Shown here: positions 37,601-49,837 of the stretch, one piece after another | How the letters are laid out: every line of letters begins with the position of its first letter | How positions within the stretch are numbered: position 1 is the first letter of the stretch | From: Struthio camelus | Lineage: Eukaryota > Chordata > Aves > Struthioniformes > Struthionidae | Direction: 5' to 3' | Assembly: GCF_040807025.1 (NCBI RefSeq) | Contig: NC_090981.1 | Location: forward strand, 43,515,317-43,579,316 | DNA length: 64,000 bases | Notes under the pieces: generated by a model | Told to the model about the DNA's origin: nothing | The model's database searches: none | What the model saw: only the letters and a program-made list of their open reading frames with translations | Program-made: the position numbers and the translations under genes

Positions 37601-40470
37601 AAAGTAGCATGAATGAATATTCATGTGAGGCATGTTAAACAATACTCTGACATTGGAGCTCCTTCTTCCTCAAATTACAAGGCTAAAGGAAGCCTTTTAC
37701 CTCTGGAAAACACAACCCATCCATGAGAACTCACTCATCCTGACCTCTTTCTAGCTGCTCTACAGGTCTTTTGTCATCATCCTCCCTTTCCCCTACCTGT
37801 CAAACCTGCTTCCTTTAGTAACATACAACATCTGGCAGAACTGAAGTACTGTTTGCCCTTATTCAGATTAAAGAGGAAAGAATTATGCCGAACAGTAACT
37901 ATGCTCTGTCAAGGTGTTATTCATATGACACTCACACTGGATGTTCCCCCAGGAACTCAAATCCAGAGAATTAAAACCTTTGCAAGAGTGTTAGCAACAC
38001 ATATGTTCCACCTACCCTCAACGTTCATGTATAATTATAAAGCCAGTGCACGCATTATTCTTCTGCTTCATATAACATGAGATGTGTTCCCTTTTCTCTG
38101 GGGCTCCAAAGAAAAGGGATATGGGAGAAGAAACCATATGCATATTTCCACCTACATTCTACAATATATAAAATATACTACCATCTTTTCATCATCTTAA
38201 GTGATAATGTACATGTATATTTACACTGTGAGTGTTGTGAACCAGCCACTCACTCTCCTCAGCCATGCACTTAGGCTGTCTGAAGCGGATCTCAAACATT
38301 TGCACATGGCAGAGTGAGCACTAAACTACTGTGTAACAACTACATAATTTCTGGAAGCCTTTGTATTAACATGCTGTTTCATAAAAATATGACTGGAGGT
38401 CCAGATGGCCACTCCGCAGATGTCAGGATTAGAGACATTTTTCAGAAAGGACATTAACGTATCTCGAGCCCTGCTAGAGTTTGATCAGTGAATAGAAGTC
38501 CACTTTTCTGGAAAAGCTTTCCCCATAACCCATGACGTATTCAGACAAGCTTCACACAGAAACCACTGCGTCGCCCACTTGGAGATTACCGACACAGATC
38601 TACGTTCTGCCAGTACAGAAATAAAGATCATCGGACTCCCAGCATTTCAAGGGATGTCTCAGTTGATGGGGTCTGCAGCTTGGAAAAGAACAGAGAATGA
38701 TTCATCGCGTAGCCTAAGCAGCAGCCTGTTGCTTCCCCAAAAGAGCAGAAGCATACTAACCAGGATTTGATTAATATTAGCTTATTTTGAACTCAACCAT
38801 AAGCACACTAATACAGCATAACTGATAAACAACAAAGAAGCATCTTTGTGCTCAGTGGCTCAGTAAGAACAACATAACCAATGCTACAGGCCTTATGCTA
38901 ATCGTGCAAAGTTCCAGTCCTGGCCTATAAAGCTTGTTGTTAACTTGTTAGGTGAACCAGAGCTTGGTACCAGGTGCCTCTTGTCATGATGCACAGACTA
39001 AGTATGGGAAAACAACAAATACGTTGATAACGTGGAACGGACAAAACAGAGGCCCCAGAACTATAAACAACTCAGCGACAGTCAAACGGTGGCCAACTCT
39101 AAGAGCTGGAAAAAGGCTGCTTTTGCTTTAAGAAAAGAAGCAGCAGCTAAGCAAAGAAAAAGAAGATACAAGCAACAGAAGGTGCCTGGTACAGCCTGTG
39201 AAAGTTACTCCCTCATCCAGAATTGCACTGTGCTAGCACAGGGAGAGAGGCCAAGGGTTGGGAACTGTCTAGAACCACAAACATCTAATAGAAGGAGATA
39301 ATCTTGAGCTGGGAACGGGGGAGCAGGAGAAAGAAGATTCTCAATTCAATTCTAGCTTTCCTTACTGCAAGAGTCTTGAGCCTGACCACCTCCACCTAAG
39401 ACCATCAACTATATATCCCCAGCTCCATGGCATTATATATTCACAGGTAATTTAAGATATGACTGTCAAGAATTAACTGCATTGACTATGTAGCAGCAAA
39501 GTTTAATAACGAGCAAGAAATAGCCATTAACGAAGCACGTTATTAGTGAAGATCAATCTAGTAAAGCTTTGAAGTTTAGAGCTGACCTAATTTAAGTCTT
39601 TACTTCCCTGATAAAAACACACAAATAGACACACAGAAATATACACGTGTGTGTATATACACATATATAAATATACACACACATATATATAAAAATATGA
39701 AGATTTCCCCCCCCGGTTGCAAGAGCGTCCAAGCACGAGTCAAAATCCAGTCACCTGTACCCACTCACTTAAGTAAATTCTCAGAGAAGAATGATTCATA
39801 TTTTAAAAAAACAGAATAAAAACACAGAAGACTGAAGGAACAACCAGAGAAAGCAACTGCAGAAGTCCCAAAGGAACAAGTTAAGTGCTCACTGAAGAGC
39901 TTTCCACAACAATATTTTCTAAACACTTTTAAGAAGAAATAAAGGGGCTTAATCCTCTTCATAGTACTCAGCCTATAGACTTCAACACATAATAGCGTTA
40001 AAGCCTGTCTGATCAAGCATTTTGGGTGAACTGTGTACATGTACTGCTAATTAAACAAATGCTTAAACAATATGCTCCCTTTAATTAAAAAAATTACCTT
40101 ATATAATCAAAAACAGTAAAAGCATATTAAATGCAATTTGTCATTTTATTCCACCAAATTTCTGTAGCTTCCCAACTGCTGAACTAAGATTATAACAGAA
40201 ACTTCTGTAGGAATCATCTCTTACTTAACATATTGACTTTATTGCCTCCGTACTGAAGACGGCTTACAGGCATATTGGCATTGTTACACAGTTATCATCA
40301 AAACATGTGCAATTATATACTTTTAAATACAAATTTCATTATAAAAATTCAAATCAAGTACTTCACCATAGCTTTTAAACACCATTTAGAAATTCAAATG
40401 CTGACTTAGTACAGGATTTGTAAAGTAAAAAAAGTATTCACATCCAAGCAGGAAGAAAAAAATCACATAC
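34689..40470 (-). other. AP3B1: AP3B1 intron 2 (about 5.8 kb)
   Basis: The donor is gtatgtg and the acceptor ends ttttttag. It contains a TA/CA-rich alternating tract at about 39640-39695 and A9G9 at about 36012-36030. A 7-bp-stem hairpin (TCCTGCT-CA-AGCAGGA) lies at about 36695-36710. A purine-rich plus-strand frame at 39032-39301 is Lys/Arg/Gln-rich and is not recognised. Nothing else stands out. Confidence 0.9.
39640..39695. repeat. Alternating purine-pyrimidine TA/CA tract
   Basis: A mixture of ACACGTGTGTATATACAC and ATATATAA runs. Similar shorter tracts occur at about 10761-10798 and 26881-26940. These are low-complexity and length-polymorphic. Confidence 0.9.
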
Positions 40471-40546
40471 CCCAACAATCCTTTTCATAGCATCCAGCTT
40501 TGCAGAATCTTTACTGCTTTCCAACATTTGCTTTAGGTCTTCATTT
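40471..40546 (-). CDS. AP3B1: AP3B1 coding exon 2 (residues 44-69)
   Basis: The exon encodes the end of Lys44 followed by NEDLKQMLESSKDSAKLD and AMKRIVG, nearly identical to the mammalian protein (Ser for Asn at one position). The acceptor is ccatag| at 40547 and the donor is GGG|gtatgtg at 40471/40470. It is 76 nt and enters with two bases of the split codon already supplied, so exons 1 and 2 together make exactly 69 codons. This is the first helix pair of the adaptin N-terminal (HEAT/ARM) trunk. Skipping this exon would shift the frame. Confidence 0.95.
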
Positions 40547-43500
40547 CTATGGTAGGAATATAGAAAAGTATCAATTAGGAAAAATATAAGAAAAACATAA
40601 TACCATTTTTATATTTTCAAACCACTTCAGCAACTTAAGATGAAGCACTGCCCCTTCTTGTCCATTTTTAAATTTTATTTGTTAACATTCTGGCTAAAAT
40701 AATGAAGTATTTAGTAACAGAATCCATCAGATTCCAACAATAATGCAAACACTTGCAACTCTAATCCACTATAAGGTGAACCCTCAGCTGGAAGGTTGAA
40801 GTCTTGAGGCAACAGAACAGTTCAATTTGAACTGATCATTCATTCACCTTTTTTTCAAAGAGTGCCAGATGTAATAGCCTGACATTGACGTATTTGTGTT
40901 AGAATATAATATCGACTTACGTAAATGACTGAAAAGCCCGATAGCAGGTTGCCTGATAGCAGGTTTTCAGTACGGTCTGAATTTCAACGGTAATTAAGAA
41001 CATACTGTATTACCTCTCTCCATCAGTCTTTCCAGTTTGTAGATTTCTATCCACTGTCTTCAGAATGAAAAACCTCAGGTCTGTAGCACACCTATTCTAC
41101 AGTCCGTAAGATTAAGACAGCCGCGTGGTTACACACATATAATGTCCAAATACTTTTTACAGATGAAGCAGCATTCTGACATGAAAATATTAACTTGATA
41201 ATGATGTCTTCTCACAGATGCAGCTTCTCATTAGCAATCTCTAATCAACAGCCTAACTTTGCTTGGCTTTTTAGACAGCAAAGAGATCACAATCTATTCA
41301 TGTAGGTCAACTGCATTTGTAGACTCCTAAAAAAAAACTGCAAGACAGATTTTGAAGAAACTGCCTTTTATAAAATTCTGTATTGCTTTTAAGTATATTA
41401 AAAATGCAAAACAGCAAAATGACCCACAAAAAGATATCTGCAAAATTCCAAAGAACTTGAAAAACATTCCAAGTGTACAGACCCTGTGAACTCTCAAATG
41501 TTGAAAGACAATACGGAAAGCAAGAGCAAGGACTTCAGAGGTGAACAGAAAATTTTAAAAGCATTCTAATTTATCACCATACTAACAATCTGAGATCAAG
41601 AGGGGAGGGGGGAGGAAGAAAGTTTAAACCAAAAAAAAACCAGAATTAATTTTAAAGAGACAAAATGTTGCCATCCATTCCTTCATAAAGGATTAAATAG
41701 CATTTTTCCTACTTAAAAGGGACAGTTACTCTAATGGGCAAGAATTAGTATTTCATCACATTCTATAACTGTGGATTAAGGAATCTTTTTCTCTGAAGCA
41801 GGTCAAATTCATTCGTTTCTTTTATCCTTAGACCCACTGTTGCTTCTATGTTTCTTTCCCCCTCACAGGGGATCCACGTTGCCCCCACGCGTTAGAACAC
41901 ACCCACAAAAACAGAGTTACAACCAGAGGAAAAAAAGAATGTTTTTTCCTAATAAGCCAAAAGCAAAACATGCAAAACTCCAGAAAGCAGATACTTGCAT
42001 GTAACTTCAAGTGAAATCTAAACACTTTTTAAAAAAATAAGCGTTTCATGAAATACTTGAATATCCTAATAGAGATGGCCTGTCATGAGTACTGGCTTCA
42101 CTTAACTGCACACTTAAGTACTATGTGTGGTTTTTTGTTGTTTGTTTGTTTTTAAGTGGAGCCATTCCACTTCCTTGCCTGCTTCAGCATCTTTTCCCAA
42201 ACATAACTGAGAACCACTCTTAATTTGTCCGCTTCACACCGCTAAAAACTTTTTACTGTTATTACTGGAAACGTTGAAAGAACTATCTGGTCTATCTTGT
42301 ATTCTTGATTTTTTTTTTTTCTTGCACTTTTGCTTCTGTCCTTTAAATTAGACCTTCCATCCAAATTTGTTCTGAACTTTTGCATACTGTTGAAGCCAGT
42401 CTAATATGTCTGTACTTGTCCTTTATTTCCCAAATACAAGCAGTAACATCTTGTGTACTCTGTTCTTGTAATACCATCCCAAGTTGACAAATTTGTTAAA
42501 AATAACCAACACTAAGCCATGATTTCATGTATCTTCTTCCATCTCCTCCTCCTCCTCCTCCAACTCCTGGAATAAAAATGCATCTCCCTCTGCATTAAGC
42601 TCTCCATTTTCTGATTTTATTTCAGATGTGCTAAGGTTCACTTCTATACTCAAATTCATTTTTAGCCACTCTGCATTTTTTCCTCAGTTCTGAATCCTTA
42701 TTTTAGATGTCAGAAATCAAAGATTTGTTGTTGTAGGGTCATATCTAAACATCTTTAACCATTTGCTTTCTTTTTTTTTTTTTTAAACTTTATCCGAAGT
42801 TCTGTTTGTAATTTTTAGAAAGGCTAACTTGATTTAATTTTTGGCAATTCACTTTACCCATGTTCTTCTCTCTCCCTTTCTTCCTATTCCTCACAGACTA
42901 CGTACGCAACCGTTCTCAGTTCTTTTAGATTAGCTTGAAACACCTCACTCGAGGCTTTCCTTTAGCTGGATACAGACATTTCCAAAACTTCTATTGTGTT
43001 CTACTTAAGTTTTAATCTTTAATTTTCAAACTTAGTTTGTAAAAAGAACTATGCAACACAGTTGCCAAAGACAGGTAGAAGACTGGACTTGATCTAGAAA
43101 GCTGTTCCCACTCCTGTGTTCCTACTTCCTGTTTCTTAATACCATTTCATCTACTCATGCAGAAATTGAGATGGAAAAAGCAGCAAAAGGTAAAGTATAG
43201 AATAATATTACTAAATTGTGATCATCTAGTTCATCATGTGATTGGTAGGAGGATGCTTCAGTTCCTTGGCACAACCAACCAAGCAACTATTTTTTAAAAG
43301 TTAATTTTCTAAACAAAGAAGATCAGCTGGTCTAACTATTTCTGACTTCAGAACAACATACGGTATATTTTCTACTTCATATGAAAATTAAAGTTTAATG
43401 AAAAAATTTTAAATGGATAAAGATCTGACTAAAGACATTTTAAAAAGATATATTGAATGGATAGCATTAGACTACAGAGAAGCTGCTTAAGAATCAACTT

Positions 43501-43766
43501 TGGGACTATAGTTGCTAACGAAAATACTTAGCATAAAATGAAAAAATGAGAATATGTCAACCAAATTTGCAAATCACAAGGTAGAAAAATTTGGAAATAG
43601 AGTTTTGACCTACAGGACAGAGTAACAAAAATGGATGAAGTTACACGGCACAAAATTCAAGTTCACACTCACAGACACTAACCACCAAACATTCTGCTGA
43701 AAACTAGCTCCCAGCAGTTGGAAATGACAAAAGCAGGCAGTCACAGAAAGATAAGTTCTTAGTGCC

Positions 43767-43820
43767 AAAAAAAAAAAAGAAAAAGAAAAGAAAAGAAAAA
43801 AAGAGGAAAGGAAGGGGGGA
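43767..43820. repeat. Poly-A / (AAAAG)n purine tract
   Basis: A12, then AAAAG-type units, then a GGAAAGGAAGGGGGG end: an all-purine stretch of about 54 nt. Intron 1. Confidence 0.9.
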
Positions 43821-46800
43821 GTAGTTGAATTTAAGACACATTAGGCATTACTAGACAAGATAAAGAAGAAAGTGTTCAAGGATGAAATGTACTTCTAACT
43901 GCTTATAGAAAATATTTCACCATATACTATAAATAAAATCATTCTGAAATGTTAACAGAAAAGATATAAACTGGAGATAGGAAGAGATTAAGACCTGCTT
44001 ACAGCCAACCTTGCTCTTCTAAGAGCAAAGCAGCAAGGGAAAATAATGATTTTTAAAAAACCTAGGAAACTAGAAGTTCTAGATGAATTAGTTTGGAAAT
44101 TGGTTTCTACATCAACTGTTGTAATTTTTAAAAAGTCTTACTTTTCTAATCTAAATTACAATCTAGAATTAGCAAGCATTAAATACTTACAGAGTAAAAT
44201 ATTGCTCCATGCATGCATATGGATCAGCAGCAGCAGCAAGCCCTTTTTCTTCTACACTCAGATATGGTTTCAGCGTAACATCAAAGCTCCCCCCTTTAAG
44301 AACAGATTTAATAGTGCAAGAAGCCTCATTTATTTTACCCAGCATTGTCAAATTTTGTTCCATCCTTTTAAGTATTTTTACAAAAACAAAAAAATTAAAG
44401 AACGCAGTCAGCTAAGCTTGCCTACTGAGACTGAGGTCTACACAAAAAAAAAAAAAAAAAAACAAATCTACTTATTGTTTAACAGGAGACCCACTCCCTT
44501 GCTGTTTTAACTTCTAAAAACAAATACTCTGCGTAGATTTCAAAGGTCATTTCCCTTCAAAAACAATGTTTATCAGCGGCCTCTGCTAACAATGATAAAG
44601 GCAAATACTTTTCAGTCTTTCACAATATAGTTTATGGTACAGTACAGCAATATTTTCATCTTCTGAGCATTAAGAAGATTTGAGGAAATTTTGATTCCTT
44701 AAGCAAAACCCTTTAAAATAGAAATTATAAATGCAAGCCTCACAGTGTTGTCCATGTTTCTACGTTCATTAGTTATTCCAAAGTGCCAGTTCTTCAGTAT
44801 ACAAAGTTAAACAAATGTCTTTACCATTTATATCCACTTGCTAGCAGCTCAGGAAAGCTTAAGCAACTATCCAGCTGCATCAATAATTTTTCCTCTCTCC
44901 TCCTCAAATTTTGAGACTAATTTTAGCCTAGGGAGTTAGGCGCGTATTACAGATCACTGAAATATAAACTCTATTCCTGCAGTAGCAGAACTGCGCTTAA
45001 AGAAGCCTAATCTGATAGTTAATGGAAAATATTGAGTTACATTAAGCAAGACAGTAACGGTCCCAACCGTGGTAGGTGCAAAAAATTTTTACAAAGAATA
45101 AACACATTGTCTCTCTGTCTCTCTTCTTTCTGCAACTGCAAGAAGAGGTGAAACACCTTCCCAGAAATCATCCACCTGACCATTCACAAATCTAAGAGTG
45201 TCGTATTCTTGCTAGTGCACGCTTAGTCACAAAAACTAGCCTCTTGCCTAGAATAAGTCTAGGATTTCAGACTGCTGAGTAATATTACCCTCCTTTACAA
45301 AACCAAATAGGCCAGGCATAAAAGTATGTCACTAAATTTTAATCCAGCTATGCTAGTGGTAAGTCTCTCTGTTCCCTCATCTTCCCTAGGAACTACCCTA
45401 AAACTTCAAGTGCAACGATCATTTAATCTGCACAGAAACACTAGTCCATATCGTCTGTGGCAAATCATTTGCCACTGCACCTACAGTATTCTGAATAACT
45501 ATTATCGATAGGAGAAGGCTTACTCCACCTTGGTAAGATACACATTTATTTACCTCCTATTCGACCATAATATAAAAACCATAAATTGATAAATATTCGC
45601 TATATTTCAAGTGCATCCAGCTACTGAGAAGTGACCTACTAATCCTAATGCTTTCTTTGCAAAAAACAGTATAAATTACATAAATAATGTCAAAATTGCA
45701 GCCAAAGCCCAGCAAGCAATCAATGATTCTTTAGCTATAAAAGCTTTACTCCTTGAAGTTTATCAGCCTTTTGCCTCTAGAAAATAAGAATATTATGTTT
45801 CCCCATTCTGCATGTATGACCCCAAAACCTGAGACCTATTTTAATCACCTTGGAATGAGGGAAAGGAACTTTAAAAGGAATCAAAAACTGGCAGTGAGAC
45901 AGAGGCTCTTCACATATAGGGAGAGCACCGGGTCACTGCATGAATAAGATACAGGAGGTATCAAACGCAAATCCACTGCAGGGGAGGAAACAAGCTTCAT
46001 TAGTTCGGACATCATGAAACCACCTGCTACAGAACCACAACAGAAGTAACAAACGTCCCATTTAAAAGAGTTTTAATAATGCAGTTCTTAAGTTTTCAAT
46101 CTACTATATGCTTTTAGTTACACCATATCAATTCTACTGTTCTTGCACTTCAAAGTCTTCAGGAAACTTCAGTCTGGATTACATACTTTCAATTACGGCA
46201 TACCAAGAGATTTTTTGTGTGCAGTACAGCAAAACATTCAGCAAAATGTTCCAACACAGAGTGCAAAATATCATCAATGCTACCAGGTTCAAAATAGTAA
46301 ATTTGCACTAACAGAGCAACTAACTGGTCTTTGCACTTGCATAGTAATGAAGTCCTAATGAAGATCCCCCCAGAAAAAATCAGGTTTTACTGGTGTTGCA
46401 AAATCCTTAAAATACATTGGTTTATTTTAGCTCAAGCAATTGCAGAAACCCTAAACAAATTTGAATTTAACACTTAAAAAGGAACTGTAAATTGATGTCA
46501 GAGCCATATAACATGAAAGCTACAATGGCAATGAGTACACGCTGCAGTTGGAGTTCATTTTACTCTAGATTTGGCTCTTCTCCAGCAGGAAATTACAGAA
46601 TCCTGAGTTTTGCTGTGAACACTTCATTCTATACCGCAAACTGTTTGAATGACATCTTGTGGTGCTATTCAGTATTGCCTTCACCTTCGTTATAATATTA
46701 TTTATATTCATTGTCAATTCACAACACCAAGATATAATTCAACTATTATTTCAAAGGAGACTCAAACTGTGCAGCTTCGAATGTAGCTGTATCGCGGTTT

Positions 46801-49800
46801 AAAGAGAAGTTATGAGAAGAGAAATCAGGTATTTCTTTCAGCCACATCTAACTTTGTTTCAATTTGATAAACAGACATATTACCCAAAAAGGAAACTCAG
46901 TGATTTTAAAGGGTAGACAGCAGAGATATGAGAAAAACAGGGTAACTACTGTACCCTGTAAGGCTGAGACACACACAGAAAAACAAGACAGGATATACTT
47001 CTTGCTAGTCAGACTACAACTCATTAATGATTGCTTTGCCACAACGTGCTCAAAGCACTTGCCATCCGGAGGTTTAGGCACAATCTCATCCTACTGAGTA
47101 AGTAAATATACAGAAAAGTCTAAAATTAAAACCGAATAAAACATCTTTCTAGTTCAGAGCTGTCAAAAATACAGCACCTGAACTACACTTGAGCAAATCT
47201 GTACATGAACATTTTGAAGTTGTTGCTGCCGTCATCATCAATGCAGATATATTAACAACCTACATTTCAGAAGCTCTGACCAGACCACAAGCTAATATGC
47301 CATCAAGTGGTTAGATTAAACCACATTCCTCTCCAGGTCTTTCAAAGATTAACTATTGCCAGTATAATTGTTAAAGATACTACTTCATCCAGTGACAAGA
47401 AAGATTATTTGAAAGGGTGAATTCCACTGGATGCAACTTTTTGTGATAATGCCCATGCCTCTGAGGCTGCAGAGAAGCTTCTGCAAGAAGAGAACAATCC
47501 TTGCTGGCAGAGACTGTTTTCCTGAAGCCTCTAAAGGGGCATACGGGGTGCTGCCACTTCAGTAGTTACGTCAGCTTATGGCCTGTCTTGGGCAGGCTGG
47601 TGATCTGAATCTACAGACATTTGTAGGTCACTCAGCAGCATCTGAAAGACGTGAACAGAGATTATTCACTGCTTCTCACTGTCCTATGTATCTCCAACAT
47701 TTCTGAAAATAGTAAGGAAAAAAGAGAGGCCTCCTTCAAAGATACCACCAAAAAGGTGGTACTAGCACTGCCAAAATCTGCAAAGGTGTTAGGATATTTA
47801 TGGATATATGCCCACAGCATGTCAGAAAGAGTATTTAAGAGCACTCCAAGGCACTGCTGTTCATCTTCCAGAAGGATGCCAAAAATCTCTAAATGCCAAA
47901 AAAATCCTAGTTTGGCCTCAACGTAAGAAAACAACCTATGGCAGAGGGTGGCGGGGCTAGACAAGGATAGTCTTCAGGAAAGCAGAACTAAGAACAGGTA
48001 CCTAGTTCTTTCAATTTCAACCCTATGTTGCAACAATGTTACCAAAAGGCATTTCAGTGCCATTCACTAGGCAGACTATAACAAGTGTCTAAAACAAACA
48101 TGTGACAGCATAATGAACATGCAGAAACCACAGTGGAGACCTTAAACTATAATGATCTCTTTTCTGAGAGAAAAAGCCTTAAAAATTTTTAAATGACTGC
48201 ATTACAGAGAATCACAGGAAATCAACAGCTCATTGCTTATATCCTCCTATGTACCCAACTGTGTGGCAAAAAGAACACATTCACTGTGTGTCGCTTGCCA
48301 GCACGTCCGACCAACTTCTGCTTGAAGGTGTGCTCTGCAACACCATATTCATGTTCATATATTACATATAGTTACTATCATGGCACCTAGTACAGGGTTC
48401 AGATTTTATCTTGCAGAGTCATCAGTTCATCCACATCATTCATCTTTGCTGGCTTGTGCATCCAACTGAAACTGGCATATCACCATAAAAATGGGCATAG
48501 TGCCATTACAACAGATGACAAAGAGGGCAGACTTGCCAGTGAACTAGTTTATGCATCAAGCTTGAACATTAGGGCTGGACTCTCCTCCAAGAATTTCATA
48601 AATGGCAGTCTATACAAGCTTTCCATGACTGGTTGAACAGGATATGCCAAGACAAAACTAGATTAATATAAGACTCCAAGAACATATCTGGCAGCTACTG
48701 GAAGCAAGTTTTAGCTCTGATGAAGGGGGGGGGGGGAGTTCTCTGCACAAAGAATCAGGGAAGGAGCATCTTAATGGAATCACCTTTCTTAGATCGGCTC
48801 TCTGCAAAACAGGCTTACAAATCTCAGGGGGAAAAAAAAAAGTTTGCAGCCCAGCCGAGTTTTCTGATGAATAGCTGAACAGAGCGCATAAGCCAGATCT
48901 GCAGAAAAACAAAACAAAACTTCAAAGTTACAAATGTATTTTGCTTGGCAGGAATCTAGTTTAAAGATGCAAACCAGTAAAGTTGAAAATGTTTGTTGCA
49001 GATTTTGCCATTTGCTTCAATACTGTACTTATCAGCATCTACTGAAGTTTTTCACGTGGTTCACTTGCAAGTTTTTATGTTTGGTTTAGACTGAGCAACA
49101 ACTAGTTTTACTGCTGAAAGCGTGTTGTTTCCAAGATCAAGCATTATTACCTTATTACATGCAGGTAAAATTTCAAAAGTAATTGTAGTTGCACAGAAAA
49201 TTTTCATCTATATTTATTTATTAATAGTAGGCAGTAAAAGCTGCATCCTGACATAAGCAATTGCACATTGATTCTGGGTTATTAATTATCTCTTCTTGTT
49301 TTTCTCAAATGCCGGAAATTAGTTAGACTTTTAGCTCTATATAGAGCAATGGCACATATTGCAACCATAAAAATATCTTATTTACTTATAGAAGGTCTGC
49401 ATCAAACAGGATCTCTCTATGTTACACAGATGATTTTGACAGTCTCCCATCTAGGCAGTTCTTTCTTTATTGATTCCATCAATCTAGACGAGGGAAAAAC
49501 AATTTATGGTCTACGGGCTAGATTCAGCTTATCTATACAATTTACATGACCCTCAGCTCTTGCCAATTTTCTCCTGAAGACTCATGTAATGGGCAACAAT
49601 ATACCATTTCCATTATTCTGGTGACTCACAACTTGATCCTTTCTCTTCTCTTTCAAATGGTTGGGGTTATGTGAATGCGTATCTGGAGGACCTAGACATT
49701 GATCTATGCTTGGGACATAACCAGTTTACAGACAAGTGTCAGACTACCAAGAAATTTATTCAGGTTGTATTAAAAAAGAACACCACATGTGATAGTTCAT

Positions 49801-49807
49801 GTGATTT

Positions 49808-49837
49808 GGGGGGGGGGGGGGGGGGACGGGGGGGGGG
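49808..49837. repeat. G18-AC-G10 homopolymer tract
   Basis: Eighteen G, then AC, then ten G on the plus strand; the longest G-run in the window. Intron 1. Length is likely to be unreliable in sequencing. Confidence 0.95.

Noticed and set aside
39032..39301. 89-codon Lys/Gln/Arg-rich plus-strand frame in intron 2
   Set aside because: Purine-rich composition explains the residue content; no family match and no transcript signals.
44046..44510. 154-codon plus-strand frame in intron 1, the longest in the window
   Set aside because: Composition is that of AT-rich DNA, it runs through an A19 tract giving poly-Lys, and it shows no recognisable domain.
47650..47965. Overlapping frames of 91 (plus) and 100 (minus) codons in intron 1
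   Set aside because: Neither resembles a protein I know, there is no splice or start context, and both strands being open suggests chance; without a search I cannot support a gene or pseudogene.
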